NCBI RefSeq assembly: GCF_000282895.1
Contig: NZ_ALBQ01000044.1
Span: 1-64,000 of the forward strand
Reading direction: 5' to 3'
Source of the DNA: Sphingomonas sp. ATCC 31555
Lineage (GTDB): Bacteria > Pseudomonadota > Alphaproteobacteria > Sphingomonadales > Sphingomonadaceae
DNA length: 64,000 nucleotides
Part shown: positions 24,714 to 34,425 of the stretch, in pieces
Numbering within the stretch: position 1 is the first letter of the stretch
How the letters are laid out: the number at the start of each line of letters is the position of its first letter
Made by a program: the position numbers and the translations under genes
The notes under the pieces: model-generated
Database searches by the model: none
Seen by the model: the letters and a program-made list of their open reading frames with translations, nothing else
What the model was told of the DNA's origin: nothing

Positions 24714-25598
24714 TCAGCCGGCGTGCACCGGCGCGCCCCAACCGCCCCAGACATAGATCGATGCGAACAGGAACAGCCATACCACGTCGACGAAGTGCCA
24801 GTACCAGGCAGCGGCTTCGAAGCCGAAATGCTGGCGAGGCGTGAAATCGCCGCGATAGGCGCGCACCAGATTAACAATCAGGAAGATCGTGCCGACGATG
24901 ACGTGGAAGCCGTGAAACCCGGTCGCCATGAAGAAGGCGCCGCCGTAGCTGGAGCCGCCTTCGCTGGTCGCCTTGAACGGGAAGGGAGCTTCCATATACT
25001 CATAGGCCTGGAGGCAGCTGAACAGCAGCCCGAGCAGCACGGTGAGCCACAGGCCCTTCTTCACCGTATCATTGTCGCCGACGCCGAGCAGGCCCCAGAG
25101 GCCGCGCATCTCGCCGCCGCGTTCGTTGTGGATCAGCCCGTGATGCGCCCAGGTGACGGTGCAGCCAGAGCAGAGCAGGATCAGCGTGTTGAGCAGCGGG
25201 AACTGCCAGGCATCGAGCACTTCCATGCCCTTGGGCGGCCAGGTGCCGCCGACCGCCTCGACGCTGGAGGGGAACAGGGAAAAGTCGAACCAGGCCCAGA
25301 ACCAGCCGACGAAGAACATCACTTCGGAGGCGATGAACAGGATCATGCCGTAGCGCAGGTGCAGCTGAACGATCGGCGTATGATCGCCGGCATGCGCTTC
25401 CTGGATGACCTTGCCCCACCAGCCCACCATGGTGAGCAGCACCAGCGCGAAGCCGGTGGTGAGCACGAGCAGGCCGTTCGGCTTCTCGTGCATCCAAAGG
25501 ACTGCGCCCGAAGCGAGAATCAGCCCGCCCAGCGAGCCCAGCAACGGCCAGATGCTCGGCGGCAGGATGTGGTACTGGTGGTTCTTTGCTCCAGCCAT
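24714..25598 (-). CDS. ctaE: Cytochrome c oxidase subunit III
   Basis: A 294-aa seven-helix subunit III of the aa3-type oxidase (MAGAKNHQYHILPPSIWPLL start). Signatures include MFFVGWFWAWFDFSLFP, the lipid-binding ATGFHGFHVIVGTIFL and AAAWYWHFVDVVWLFLFASI near the C-terminus. It stabilises the core of subunits I and II. It follows ctaG by 38 bp and precedes DUF983 with one base between stop and start. ATG 25598 gives the usual length; longer open frames upstream run into ctaG. Confidence 0.97.
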   Translation of the reverse strand: MAGAKNHQYHILPPSIWPLLGSLGGLILASGAVLWMHEKPNGLLVLTTGFALVLLTMVGWWGKVIQEAHAGDHTPIVQLHLRYGMILFIASEVMFFVGWFWAWFDFSLFPSSVEAVGGTWPPKGMEVLDAWQFPLLNTLILLCSGCTVTWAHHGLIHNERGGEMRGLWGLLGVGDNDTVKKGLWLTVLLGLLFSCLQAYEYMEAPFPFKATSEGGSSYGGAFFMATGFHGFHVIVGTIFLIVNLVRAYRGDFTPRQHFGFEAAAWYWHFVDVVWLFLFASIYVWGGWGAPVHAG

Positions 25599-25636
25599 GG
25601 GCTTGTCCCCAATCCTCTCTCTAATTTCACGGGATG

Positions 25637-26176
25637 CTAGCTTGGTGTCTTCGACGAATCCACTGGATAAAACGTGTAGGACAACGTGATTTCCTGCACG
25701 TCGCGCGCATCGGCATCGTCCAGGATCTTCGGATCGACATAGAAGATCACCGGCATCCGCACCGTCTCGCCCGGCTGCAGGGTCTGCTGGGTGAAGCAGA
25801 AACACTGGATCTTGGTGAAATATTTCCCCGCCTGGGCCGGCGTGACATTGAACGTCGCGGTGCCGGTGAGCGGCCGGTTGGACAGATTGGTGGCCGTGAA
25901 GAACGCCATGTCGCGTCCGCCGATGTCGATCGTGTCGGCGCGTCGCTCGGGTTGGAACTTCCAGGGCAGCTTGGGGCTGACGTTGCTGTCGAACGCCACG
26001 GTGATCTTCTGCCCCGTCGCGCCCGGCGCGCGCAGCCCGCGCTGGGTGGTGCCGTTCAGCCCGGTCGCTTCACAGAACATCCGGTACAGCGGCACCGCGG
26101 CAAAGCCGAGGCCGGTCATGCCGCACACCAGCACGGCACCCATCAGGCCGACGCGCAGGTTACGGCTGAATCTCAT
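25637..26176 (-). CDS. ctaG: Cytochrome c oxidase assembly protein CtaG/Cox11
   Basis: A 179-aa copper chaperone of the Cox11 family that delivers Cu to the CuB site of subunit I. One N-terminal transmembrane helix (LMGAVLVCGMTGLGFAAVPL) is followed by a periplasmic beta domain with the copper motif CFC (C125, C127) in KIQCFCFTQQTL and the conserved C35 in RMFCEATG. The start overlaps the stop of the small upstream TM protein by 4 bp. Confidence 0.96.
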   Translation of the reverse strand: MRFSRNLRVGLMGAVLVCGMTGLGFAAVPLYRMFCEATGLNGTTQRGLRAPGATGQKITVAFDSNVSPKLPWKFQPERRADTIDIGGRDMAFFTATNLSNRPLTGTATFNVTPAQAGKYFTKIQCFCFTQQTLQPGETVRMPVIFYVDPKILDDADARDVQEITLSYTFYPVDSSKTPS

Positions 26177-26343
26177 CCGCCATGCCCCAGCTGCATCTTC
26201 ACGATCGAAATGGCGAAGACGAGGATGACGAACCCGCCCAGCAGCAGCGCCATCACCCGCGCGCGGCCCCGCTGGCGCGCACGGACCAGCTCCAGCTGCG
26301 CGGCGGGGCTGCGGGCCAGATCGTCGTCACGCGAGTCGTTCAT
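26173..26343 (-). CDS. Small single-TM oxidase-cluster protein
   Basis: A 56-aa protein with a charged N-terminus ([20 protein letters not shown]) and one transmembrane helix ([20 protein letters not shown]). It overlaps the ctaB stop and the ctaG start by 4 bp each, so it is certainly co-translated. Similar short proteins, often called CoxF-like, lie at this place in other alphaproteobacterial oxidase operons. I infer an accessory or assembly role; the sequence itself has no motif. Confidence 0.75.
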   Translation of the reverse strand: MNDSRDDDLARSPAAQLELVRARQRGRARVMALLLGGFVILVFAISIVKMQLGHGG

Positions 26344-27248
26344 GCCAGCCACCACCTGTCGATCACCAACGCGCCGAATAGCACGAAGAGATAGAGTATC
26401 GAAAATTTGAACAGCCGCTTTTCCGGGATCATACGGTCTTCCGCTTCCGAGCGACGCGTGGCGACCTGGATTGCCATGGCCAGGAAGATGCCGGACATCA
26501 GCGCGGCGACCAGGCCATAGACCATGCCGGTGAGCCCGAGCGGCCAAGGCGCGGCGGCCACCGCGATCATCGGCAGGGTATAAAGGCCGATCTGGATCCG
26601 GGTGGTGCGTTCGCCGGCGACGACCGGCAGCATCGGCACGCCGGCGTTGGCGTAATCGGTCTTCACGAATAGCGCGAGCGCCCAGAAATGCGGCGGCGTC
26701 CACAGGAAGATCAGCGCGAACAGCAGGATCGGCAGCGTCGCAACCTCACCCGTCGCCGCCGCCCAGCCGATCAGCGGCGGAAAGGCGCCTGCCGCACCGC
26801 CGATCACAATATTCTGCGGCGTGCGGCGCTTGAGCCAGATCGTGTAGACGAAAACGTAGAAGAGGATCGAGACGGCGAGAATCAGCGTCGCGACCCAATT
26901 GATCGCGACGAACATCAGGAACAGGCTGAACGCTGCGAGGCCGACCCCGAAGTGCAGCGCCGACTGGCGTTCCATGCGTCCGCCGGGCAGCGGGCGGCCC
27001 TGGGTGCGCTTCATCTTCGCATCCAGATCGGCTTCGTACCACTGGTTGAGCGCGCCGGCGGCACCGGCGCCGAGCGCGATGCACAGAATGGCGGTGAAGC
27101 CCAGCACCGGATGGATCGGCACCGGCGCCGCGAGCATCCCGCACAGGCCGGTGAAGACCACCAGCGTCATCACCCTCGGCTTGGTGAGCGCCAGGAAATC
27201 GCGCCAATCGGCGGGCAGAGCGGGATTGGCATTGGCGGCAGACATCAT
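26340..27248 (-). CDS. ctaB: Heme o synthase (protoheme IX farnesyltransferase)
   Basis: A 302-aa UbiA-superfamily membrane prenyltransferase that attaches farnesyl to heme b, giving heme o for the oxidase. About nine transmembrane helices are visible. The prenyl-diphosphate motif is [20 protein letters not shown] (N68, E72, D76, with R81), and the second is in [17 protein letters not shown]. The protein begins MM; either ATG may serve. It is the 5' gene of the ctaB-ctaG-ctaE-DUF983-SURF1 run and lies apart from ctaD/ctaC because of the intervening receptor gene. Confidence 0.96.
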   Translation of the reverse strand: MMSAANANPALPADWRDFLALTKPRVMTLVVFTGLCGMLAAPVPIHPVLGFTAILCIALGAGAAGALNQWYEADLDAKMKRTQGRPLPGGRMERQSALHFGVGLAAFSLFLMFVAINWVATLILAVSILFYVFVYTIWLKRRTPQNIVIGGAAGAFPPLIGWAAATGEVATLPILLFALIFLWTPPHFWALALFVKTDYANAGVPMLPVVAGERTTRIQIGLYTLPMIAVAAAPWPLGLTGMVYGLVAALMSGIFLAMAIQVATRRSEAEDRMIPEKRLFKFSILYLFVLFGALVIDRWWLA

Positions 27249-27290
27249 CGGCAGTGATATACGGCCCTGTTCCGGCGCGGGGAAGTGCCC

Positions 27291-27578
27291 TCAGCCCAAC
27301 CGCTTGGCATTGGCGCGCACCTTGCGGCGATAATGCAGCAACGCCTTGCTCGCCTGGGCATGCGGCGTGCTGCCGAGCTTGCCCGTGGTGGCGGCGACCT
27401 GCAGTTCGAAGGCGGCCTGCATCTTCTCTGCGATCATCCGCTGCGCCTCGGCCGAGGCGGCCGGGCCACCGGCAGCGAGCTTGGCCATGCGCAGGCCGAT
27501 CACCGTCGATGCTTCCCACCCCAGCATCCAGCTGTCGATGCCGATCTTCATCCAGTCCGCATAAGGGGCGTTGCGCAT
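27291..27578 (-). CDS. Conserved-looking 95-aa hypothetical protein
   Basis: A 95-aa helical, soluble protein (MRNAPYADWMKIGIDSWMLG start, then ASTVIGLRMAKLAAGG and a basic tail RRKVRANAKRLG). I chose ATG 27578 because GGAG lies six bases upstream; the open frame begins earlier at a TTG. The pattern of amphipathic helices with alternating Ala resembles phasin-like or small helical accessory proteins, but I cannot assign it. It lies 42 bp upstream of ctaB on the same strand, so it may lead that operon. Confidence 0.6.
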   Translation of the reverse strand: MRNAPYADWMKIGIDSWMLGWEASTVIGLRMAKLAAGGPAASAEAQRMIAEKMQAAFELQVAATTGKLGSTPHAQASKALLHYRRKVRANAKRLG

Positions 27579-27707
27579 GGGAATCTCCAAATTGGGCCGG
27601 TACGGGGCTGAACGCTCGGCAAAGGCAGGCGGGCCCGCGGTAAACGGAAATCACGTCACCTGGGCATACAGCCTTCTAATAAAGTTTGCGCGCCCGCGGA
27701 ACCATTT

Positions 27708-27726
27708 GTGCAAACGATCGTGCAAA
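27708..27726. promoter_or_regulatory. Candidate operator upstream of TonB receptor
   Basis: Two GTGCAAA heptamers at 27708 and 27720 are separated by CGATC, placing an ACGATCGT palindrome between them. The site lies about 120 bp before the receptor start, in a 263-bp gap that holds no other feature I recognise. There is no clear Fur box. Which regulator binds, if any, is unknown. Confidence 0.3.
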
Positions 27727-27841
27727 GCAGGCTTCCACGCTATTGCGTATGAATATCAGCAGGCATATGCGGCGGCTACACCGCACGGCGAACACGCCGG
27801 CGCAGACGCAGTTCATCTCTTCCGCCGGGGGGCCTACCATC

Positions 27842-29932
27842 ATGTTCGTCAAACCCTATCCATGCCAGGGGAGTCTGCTGCTCCTGGCCGCCACGACGCT
27901 CGCGCTGCCGGCGACGGCGCAGGAGCGGCCTGCGGCAGAGCGCGACGACATTATCGTTACGGCGCGGGCGGCGAGCGCCAGCATCCTGGGCAGCGACGTC
28001 TCGCCACTGGCCTATCCGCAATCGGTGCGGGTGCTGGATCGCACCTTGCTGGACGCCACGAACGCGACGCGGCTGGCAGACGTGTTCGATCTGGCCGGCG
28101 GAATAGCCCGGCAGAATGATTTCGGCGGCCTGTGGGACAAGGTTTCCATTCGCGGCTTTGCCGGCGATGAGAATGCGGGGCCGGACATCCGCATCAACCG
28201 CTTCAGCAGCAATTTCGGCTTCAATGCGCCGATCGACACCGCGACGATCGAGCAGGTGGAGATATTGAAGGGCGCGACCGCCGCGCTCTCCGGGCTGGGC
28301 GAGCCCGGCGGGGCGATCAACATCGTGACCAAGGCGCCGCTCGATACGTTCCAGGGCAGCGCTGCGATCAGCTATGGCAGCTGGAACAGCGCGCGGGCGA
28401 GCGCGGACGTGACCGGGCCGCTCTCGGACGGACTTTCGGTGCGGCTGATCGGCGTGGCCGAGGCGCGCGACAGCTTCCGCGAGCAGGTGCGCGGATCGCG
28501 CCAGCTGATCGCGCCGTCGATCGCGTGGCGGCCGGCGGATGCGCTGCGCCTGCTGTATCAGGCGGAATATATGCGTAACACCAGCGTGCTCGATCGCGGC
28601 GTGGTGGCGATCGGCGGCAATGCACGGGCGATGGACCGCCGCACCTTCCTGGGCGAACCTGGCGACGGAGACATCGTGCAGACCGGGCTGTGGCAGCAGG
28701 CGAGCCTGTTCGCCGACCTGGGTGGCGACACGCGGCTGGAACTGGGCGGCAGCCACCGCGACGGATCGCTGCGCGGCTATGCCACCATGGTCGATTTCGG
28801 CCCGCGCGGATTGCAGGCTGATGGCCGCACCGCGGGCCGCGACCGGCGCTACCATGATTTCGACTGGCAGGATCTGTCGCTGCGCGCCGAGCTGACCGCC
28901 AAGGCGACTCTGTTCGGCATGACGCATGATCTGCGCATCGGCGCGGACCGGGTACGCCACGCGATGGATTTCGTGCTCGACCGCGCGCGCGGCACGGCCA
29001 TCCGGCCGCTGCTGCCGATCGACCTGTTCGATCCGGTATATGCGCAAACGACGCTGCCGGTGCCGCCGGCCTTTGCCAGCCGGTACACGCGCTTCCGCAG
29101 CGAAAGCGTATATGCGCAGGATCTGATCGGCGCGGGTCCGTTCACGCTGCTGCTCGGCGCGCGGTGGAACAGCTTTCGCGAGACGGTAATCAATCGCCTG
29201 GCGGCGAACCGGCGGCTGGAAACCGAGGACAAGGGCGTGACGCCGCGCGTGGCGCTGACCTGGCGGGCGAGCGAGGCGCTGGCGCTCTATGCGAGCTGGG
29301 GCGAATCGCTGCGGCTCAACCCTTCCGAGGGGGTGAACACCTTCGATGCCGAACGCAGCCATTCGGCGGAGGCGGGGGTGAAGTTCGCGCTGTTCGGCGG
29401 GCGGCTGACCGGGCAGGCGGCGCTGTTCGACATGATCAAGCGCAACGTGCTCAACCCCAACGCCGTCGATCCGTTCGTGAAGACGCAGATCGGCCGGCAG
29501 CGCTCGCGCGGAGGCGAGATCGAACTGAACTGGACGATGGCGCACGACCTGCTGGTTACGGGCACGTATACGCATCTGGATGCAACGGTACGCAACGACG
29601 CCAATGTCGCGCTGATCGGCACGCCGCTGAGCAACGTGCCCGCAGATATGGGCAGCCTGTTTGTGCAGAAGACGCTCGGCCGCGTGGCGCTGGGCGGCGG
29701 CGTGAGCCATGTCGGGCGCCGCGCCGGCGATCCGTTCGGCACCGCCTATCGCCTGCCGGCCTATACGATCGCGCGGGCGAACCTGAGCTTTGCGGTAAGC
29801 GAGCGGCTGACGCTGCGGGCCGACATCGAGAACCTCTTCGACACGAATTACATCGCCAGCAGCTACGCGAATGTGTGGACGATGCCGGGGGCGCCGCGCA
29901 ACTTCCGGGTGACGGCGTCGACCCGGTTTTGA
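27842..29932 (+). CDS. TonB-dependent siderophore receptor
   Basis: A 696-aa outer-membrane receptor. A signal peptide (GSLLLLAATTLALPATAQ) is followed by a TonB box-like DDIIVTA, a plug domain with QVEILKGATAALSGLGEPGG, and NIVTK. A 22-strand barrel ends in an aromatic residue (VTASTRF). The plug signature SIRGF and the NVWTMPGAPRNF end are typical of FhuE/FpvA-like ferric-siderophore receptors; the ligand is not defined. The ATG 27842 lacks a good ribosome binding site; a further ATG at 27749 would add a non-signal leader. It is inserted, in the opposite orientation, between ctaB and ctaD. Confidence 0.9.
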   Translation: MFVKPYPCQGSLLLLAATTLALPATAQERPAAERDDIIVTARAASASILGSDVSPLAYPQSVRVLDRTLLDATNATRLADVFDLAGGIARQNDFGGLWDKVSIRGFAGDENAGPDIRINRFSSNFGFNAPIDTATIEQVEILKGATAALSGLGEPGGAINIVTKAPLDTFQGSAAISYGSWNSARASADVTGPLSDGLSVRLIGVAEARDSFREQVRGSRQLIAPSIAWRPADALRLLYQAEYMRNTSVLDRGVVAIGGNARAMDRRTFLGEPGDGDIVQTGLWQQASLFADLGGDTRLELGGSHRDGSLRGYATMVDFGPRGLQADGRTAGRDRRYHDFDWQDLSLRAELTAKATLFGMTHDLRIGADRVRHAMDFVLDRARGTAIRPLLPIDLFDPVYAQTTLPVPPAFASRYTRFRSESVYAQDLIGAGPFTLLLGARWNSFRETVINRLAANRRLETEDKGVTPRVALTWRASEALALYASWGESLRLNPSEGVNTFDAERSHSAEAGVKFALFGGRLTGQAALFDMIKRNVLNPNAVDPFVKTQIGRQRSRGGEIELNWTMAHDLLVTGTYTHLDATVRNDANVALIGTPLSNVPADMGSLFVQKTLGRVALGGGVSHVGRRAGDPFGTAYRLPAYTIARANLSFAVSERLTLRADIENLFDTNYIASSYANVWTMPGAPRNFRVTASTRF

Positions 29933-30094
29933 GAGCGGCGGCGGGGGCCGAGACCGCGACGACCGGGTTGCCTTCGCCCCCACCGTTTCCGCCCAGTCGC
30001 CCCCGGCCAATCTTGCAGGCAGGGACAGCAAGCCCGTCATGTGAGGGCCAGTGGCTTCGACCGTCTGGTGCCTGGCGCGCGAAGGGTAGGCGCA

Positions 30095-30131
30095 CCCAAA
30101 GGAAACGCCCCGGAGGTTTCCCCCCGGGGCG
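30095..30131 (-). terminator. Rho-independent terminator after ctaD
   Basis: On the minus strand, CGCCCCGG pairs with CCGGGGCG (30124-30131 with 30106-30113) around a short loop extended by two further G-C pairs, followed by TTTCCTTTGG. It lies 25 bp after the ctaD stop and ends the ctaC-ctaD transcript. Confidence 0.75.
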
Positions 30132-30155
30132 CCATCCTCTCCAGCCCGGTTCGAC

Positions 30156-31814
30156 TTAGTCGATCTTGGGCAGCGTTTCGAACTGGTGGAAGGGTGGGGG
30201 GCTCGACAGCGTCCATTCGAGCGTGGTCGCGCCTTCGCCCCACGGATTCGCTTCCGCCTTGCGGCCGGCGAGCAGCGAATAGATCAGGTTGATGAAGAAG
30301 ATGCCCATGCCGGCAGCCATGATCATGTAGCCGACCGTCGCCATATGGTTCCAGTAGGCATATTGGTCCGTATAGTCGGGGATGCGGCGCGGCATGCCCT
30401 GGAGCCCCAGGAAGTGCATCGGGAAGAACAGCAGGTTCACGCCGGCGAAGAACACCCAGAAGTGCAACTGGCCGAGGAACTCGTTGTACATCTTGCCCGT
30501 CATTTTCGGGAACCAGTAGTAAAAGCCCGCGAACAGGCTGAACACCGCGCCCAGCGACAGCACATAGTGGAAGTGGGCGACGACGTAATAGGTATCCTGC
30601 ATGTAATCATCAACGCCGCCATTGGCGAGCACGACGCCGGTCACGCCGCCGACGGTGAACATGAAGATGAAGCCGATCGCCCAGACCATCGGAGTCTTGA
30701 AGCTGATCGAGCCGCCCCACATCGTTGCGATCCACGAGAAGATCTTCACGCCGGTAGGCACCGCGATCACCATGGTGGCCGCGGTGAAGTACATCTTCAC
30801 CTGTACCGACAGGCCGGTGGTGAACATGTGGTGCGCCCACACCACGAAGCCGACCAGGCCGATCGCGACCATGGCATAGGCCATGCCGAGATAGCCGAAC
30901 ACCGGCTTGCGGCTGAAGGTGGCGACGATGTGGCTGATGATGCCGAAGCCCGGCAGGATCATGATGTACACTTCGGGGTGGCCGAAGAACCAGAACAGGT
31001 GCTGATAGAGCACCGGATCTCCGCCATATTGCGGATCGTAGAAGGCGGTGCCGAAGTTGCGATCGGTGATCAGCATGGTGATCGCCGCGGCGAGCACCGG
31101 CAACGCGAGCAGCAGCAGGAAGGCGGTGACCAGCACCGACCAGGCGAACAGCGGCATCTTGTGCAGCGTCATGCCCGGCGCGCGCATGTTGAAGATCGTG
31201 GTGATGAAGTTGATCGCGCCGAGGATCGACGCCGCGCCCGCAAGGTGGAGCGAGAAGATCGCGAAATCGACGGACGGCCCCGGTTCGCCATAGGTGGAGA
31301 GCGGCGCATAGACCGTCCATCCCGTGCCCGCGCCCACGCCGACGAAGGGCGAGAGCATCAGCAGCACGAAGCCCGCCACGGTGAGCCAGAACGAGATGTT
31401 GTTCATCCGTGGGAAGGCCATGTCCGGCGCGCCGATCATGATCGGCACGAACCAGTTGCCGAACCCGCCGATCATAGCGGGCATGACCATGAAGAACACC
31501 ATGATCAGGCCGTGGGCGGTGATCAGCACGTTCCAGAAGTGCATCGCCTCGTCGAACGTGCCTTCGCCGTGCAGCGTCTGCACCCACCAGGGCAGATACT
31601 GGATGCCCGGCTGCATCAGCTCGGCGCGCATGACGCCCGAAATCGCGCCGCCGATGATGCCGGCGAAGATCGCGAAGATCAGGTAAAGGGTGCCGATATC
31701 CTTGTGGTTCGTCGACATGAACCAGCGGGCGAAGAAGGCCGGCTTGTGATCGGCATCATGATGCGCATGGGCAGCATCGTGCGCGGCGGAATAGGGGAGC
31801 GCAGTATCGGTCAT
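30156..31814 (-). CDS. ctaD: Cytochrome c oxidase subunit I
   Basis: A 552-aa, 12-helix catalytic subunit of the aa3-type heme-copper oxidase, which reduces oxygen to water and pumps protons. The CuB-binding HPEVYI, with its His-Tyr cross-link, is in [20 protein letters not shown]. Further ligand and channel signatures are [31 protein letters not shown] and [15 protein letters not shown] (heme a3 and a histidines). The N-terminus is His-rich ([12 protein letters not shown]) before [10 protein letters not shown]. It is separated from ctaC by 3 bp. Confidence 0.98.
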   Translation of the reverse strand: MTDTALPYSAAHDAAHAHHDADHKPAFFARWFMSTNHKDIGTLYLIFAIFAGIIGGAISGVMRAELMQPGIQYLPWWVQTLHGEGTFDEAMHFWNVLITAHGLIMVFFMVMPAMIGGFGNWFVPIMIGAPDMAFPRMNNISFWLTVAGFVLLMLSPFVGVGAGTGWTVYAPLSTYGEPGPSVDFAIFSLHLAGAASILGAINFITTIFNMRAPGMTLHKMPLFAWSVLVTAFLLLLALPVLAAAITMLITDRNFGTAFYDPQYGGDPVLYQHLFWFFGHPEVYIMILPGFGIISHIVATFSRKPVFGYLGMAYAMVAIGLVGFVVWAHHMFTTGLSVQVKMYFTAATMVIAVPTGVKIFSWIATMWGGSISFKTPMVWAIGFIFMFTVGGVTGVVLANGGVDDYMQDTYYVVAHFHYVLSLGAVFSLFAGFYYWFPKMTGKMYNEFLGQLHFWVFFAGVNLLFFPMHFLGLQGMPRRIPDYTDQYAYWNHMATVGYMIMAAGMGIFFINLIYSLLAGRKAEANPWGEGATTLEWTLSSPPPFHQFETLPKID

Positions 31815-31817
31815 GGC

Positions 31818-32933
31818 TCAGTTGCCCGTGTTACCGGCGCCGGCGGGATTCGCGGTCGCAGGCTTGTTGGACGGTGCCGGGGTGGCGGTGGCGGCGACGG
31901 TCGGCGCGGCTTCCATCGCGCCGTTGGCGGTGGCGTCGCCCTGATCATTCCCCATGGCGGTGGTGCTGGCCGGCTCGGCCGCGGCTCCCGGCATGGTGCC
32001 GCCCTTGGCGGCGACCCACTGCGCGAACTTGGCCTGGCTCACCGCTTCCACCGCGATGGGCATGAAGGCATGGCGCGCGCCGCACAGTTCGGAGCATTGG
32101 CCGAAATAGACGCCTTCCTTCGGGATGATGAAGCTCGTCTCGTTCAGTCGGCCCGGGATCGCATCGAGCTTGATCCAGAAGGCCGGGATCGCCCAGCTGT
32201 GGATCACGTCGGTCGCGGTGGTGACGAGGCGGATCGGTACGCCCACAGGCAGCACCACGCGCTGGTCGGTCGCTAGCAGGCGAGGGCCGTCGGCATCGGT
32301 GCGATAGCGCTGGCCCTTGCCGACCTGATCGCCTTCCTTGAGCATGTTGGCCGTCAGCTGGATGCCGCCATGATCCGGATACTCATAGGACCAGAACCAC
32401 TGGTTGCCGATCGCCTTCAGCGTCACCGCGTTCTTCGGTGCCGGCTTGAACTGCGCGGCGAGCAGCTTGATCGAGGGAATCGCGATCGCCACCAGGATCA
32501 GCACCGGCGCCAGCGTCCACACGATCTCGATCGCGGTATTGTGGCTGGTGCGCGACGGCGTGGGATTGGCCGCGCGGCGATAGCGGATGATCACATAGAC
32601 CAGCAGCAGCAGCACGAACACCGAGATGATCGTGATCAGCGGCAGCAGGATCGTGTTGTGGAACCAATGCGCTTCCTCGCCCGTGGGCGTCACCTGCGGC
32701 TGGAGCGAAATGCCGCGATCCACCGGCTGGCCGACACCGGGCGCTGGCCGGGTGAGCGGCATGCCCTTGGCATCGACGGTGGGGTCCGCCACCTTGGCGG
32801 CGGCAGGCGGTTCGGCAGGCGCAGCGGGCGCCACCGCTGCAGCAGGCTCCGCAGCGGTGGTCTGCGCCACCGTCGGCGAAGCAAAGGCCAGCCCAGCGGC
32901 CAGCAAGATCGACGTAAACGAAAGATTGCGCAT
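31818..32933 (-). CDS. ctaC: Cytochrome c oxidase subunit II
   Basis: A 371-aa subunit II carrying the CuA centre. A signal peptide (LSFTSILLAAGLAFASPTVA) precedes an Ala/Pro-rich spacer, two transmembrane helices (LITIISVFVLLLLVYVIIRY and TLAPVLILVAIAIPSIKLL) and the cupredoxin domain. CuA ligands are in HSWAIPAFWIKLDA and GQCSELCGARHAFMPI. A low-complexity Ala/Thr/Pro-rich tail of about 60 residues follows and is longer than in many homologues. The gene leads the ctaC-ctaD transcript from a good promoter-like pair upstream and is divergent from pyrE. Confidence 0.97.
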   Translation of the reverse strand: MRNLSFTSILLAAGLAFASPTVAQTTAAEPAAAVAPAAPAEPPAAAKVADPTVDAKGMPLTRPAPGVGQPVDRGISLQPQVTPTGEEAHWFHNTILLPLITIISVFVLLLLVYVIIRYRRAANPTPSRTSHNTAIEIVWTLAPVLILVAIAIPSIKLLAAQFKPAPKNAVTLKAIGNQWFWSYEYPDHGGIQLTANMLKEGDQVGKGQRYRTDADGPRLLATDQRVVLPVGVPIRLVTTATDVIHSWAIPAFWIKLDAIPGRLNETSFIIPKEGVYFGQCSELCGARHAFMPIAVEAVSQAKFAQWVAAKGGTMPGAAAEPASTTAMGNDQGDATANGAMEAAPTVAATATPAPSNKPATANPAGAGNTGN

Positions 32934-32997
32934 CGCGTGTGGTCACCCCTCTCCAGGAACGCACAACCCGGGCATCGCACCGGCCCATGTTGGGGAA

Positions 32998-33025
32998 GGT
33001 ATAGCCCGGAAAAGGCCATTCTCAA
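32998..33025 (-). promoter_or_regulatory. Candidate promoter for ctaC
   Basis: Read on the minus strand, TTGAGA (33025-33020) and TATACC (33003-32998) are 16 bp apart and about 65 bp upstream of the ctaC start. It is the best sigma-70-like match in the divergent ctaC-pyrE gap. Confidence 0.55.
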
Positions 33026-33041
33026 CCTTTTTCGCGCGCAG

Positions 33042-33070
33042 TTGCGGACGGTGCCTCCGCCACTTAAAGG
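33042..33070 (+). promoter_or_regulatory. Candidate promoter for pyrE
   Basis: TTGCGG at 33042-33047 and TAAAGG at 33065-33070 with a 17-bp spacer lie about 35 bp before the pyrE TTG start. Moderate match only. Confidence 0.4.
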
Positions 33071-33103
33071 ATCGCGGCCATCGATTGCTTTGGAGTGCAG
33101 ACA

Positions 33104-33688
33104 TTGACCGGAGACGCCATCCTCGACGAGTTTCGCGACGCGGGTGCGTTGCTTGAGGGGCATTTTATCCTGTCTTCCGGTTTGCGCTCTCCCGTATTTC
33201 TCCAGAAGATGCGCATTTTCGAGGATCCGGCGCGCACCGAGCGGGTGTGCGGCGCGTTGGGCAAGCTGATTCGCGAGACGTTCGGCCCTGTCGACATCGT
33301 CGTTTCCCCCGCAATCGGCGGGATCATCCCGGGCTATGAGACGGCGCGTGCGCTGGGCTGCAAGGCAGTGTTTGTCGAGCGCGAGGACGGCGAATTCCAG
33401 CTGCGCCGCGGCTTCGAGATTCCCCAAGGTGCACGGGTGGTGATGGTGGAAGACATCGTGACGACCGGACTTTCCTCGCGCGAATGCATCGCCGCGATCC
33501 AGAAGCATCCGGGCACGCTGGTGGGGGCCGCCTGCATCGTCGATCGTTCGAACGGCAAGGCGGAGGTGGGCGTGCCGCTGATCTCGCTGACCAAGCTGGA
33601 CGTGCCGGCCTATCCGGCCGATCAGCTGCCGCCAGAACTCGCGGCGATCCCGGCAACCAAGCCGGGGAGCAGGACGATCCCGGCATGA
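33104..33688 (+). CDS. pyrE: Orotate phosphoribosyltransferase
   Basis: A 194-aa enzyme joining orotate and PRPP to give OMP in pyrimidine synthesis. The PRPP-binding motif [14 protein letters not shown] (E116, D117) is clear, preceded by [25 protein letters not shown] is the usual orotate-side segment. I prefer the TTG at 33104 ([20 protein letters not shown]) because TGGAG lies eight bases upstream; a GTG at 33095 falls inside that ribosome binding site. The stop overlaps the pdxJ start by 4 bp. Confidence 0.95.
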   Translation: MTGDAILDEFRDAGALLEGHFILSSGLRSPVFLQKMRIFEDPARTERVCGALGKLIRETFGPVDIVVSPAIGGIIPGYETARALGCKAVFVEREDGEFQLRRGFEIPQGARVVMVEDIVTTGLSSRECIAAIQKHPGTLVGAACIVDRSNGKAEVGVPLISLTKLDVPAYPADQLPPELAAIPATKPGSRTIPA

Positions 33689-34413
33689 CCGGCAAGCTCC
33701 GCCTCGGCGTCAATATCGACCATGTCGCCACGGTCCGGAATGCGCGCGGCAGCGGCTATCCCGATCCGGTGCGCGCGGCGCTCCTTGCAGCGGAAGCCGG
33801 GGCGGACGGAATCACCGCGCATCTGCGCGAGGATCGCCGGCACATCACCGATGCCGACATCGCGCGGCTCTCGACCGAGCTGACCGTGCCGCTCAATCTG
33901 GAAATGGCGGCGACCGAGGAGATGCTGGCGATCGCGCTGAAGCATCGCCCGCACGCCGTGTGCATCGTGCCCGAGAAGCGCGAGGAGCGGACGACCGAGG
34001 GCGGGCTGGACGCCGCTGGTATGTTCGATCTGCTGGCGCCGATGATCGCCAGGCTGCGCGACAATGGCAGCCGCGTGTCGCTGTTCATCGAACCCGAAGC
34101 GCGGCAGATCGACGCGGCGATTCGTCTCGGCGCGCCGGTGGTGGAGCTGCACACCGGCCGCTATGCCGAGCTGGAGGGCGACGATCTCGCTGTCGAGCTG
34201 AAGCGGCTGTCCGACGCCGCGGCGCTGGCGGCGCGCAACGGCATCGAGCCGCATGCCGGCCATGGCCTTACCTTCGACAATGTGGTGCCGATCGCCGCGA
34301 TCCCGCAGGTAATGGAGCTAAATATCGGCCACTTCCTGATCGGCGAGGCGATTTTCGACGGCCTGGCGCCGGTGATCCGCCGGATGCGCGAGTTGATGGA
34401 TTCGGCCCGGTGA
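33685..34413 (+). CDS. pdxJ: Pyridoxine 5'-phosphate synthase
   Basis: A 242-aa barrel enzyme condensing 3-amino-1-hydroxyacetone phosphate with deoxyxylulose 5-phosphate to pyridoxine 5'-phosphate (DXP-dependent vitamin B6 route). Active-site stretches are [40 protein letters not shown] and [11 protein letters not shown]. Length is standard. It is translationally coupled to pyrE (ATGA). In many sphingomonads pdxJ leads into acpS and lepB, and here only the inverted-repeat element separates them. Confidence 0.97.
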   Translation: MTGKLRLGVNIDHVATVRNARGSGYPDPVRAALLAAEAGADGITAHLREDRRHITDADIARLSTELTVPLNLEMAATEEMLAIALKHRPHAVCIVPEKREERTTEGGLDAAGMFDLLAPMIARLRDNGSRVSLFIEPEARQIDAAIRLGAPVVELHTGRYAELEGDDLAVELKRLSDAAALAARNGIEPHAGHGLTFDNVVPIAAIPQVMELNIGHFLIGEAIFDGLAPVIRRMRELMDSAR

Positions 34414-34425
34414 GGCTCTTTCCAA

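Noticed and set aside
27749..27841. Longer start for the TonB receptor at 27749 (MNISRHMRRLHRTANTP)
   Set aside because: It would place 31 residues before the hydrophobic signal peptide, and has no ribosome binding site.
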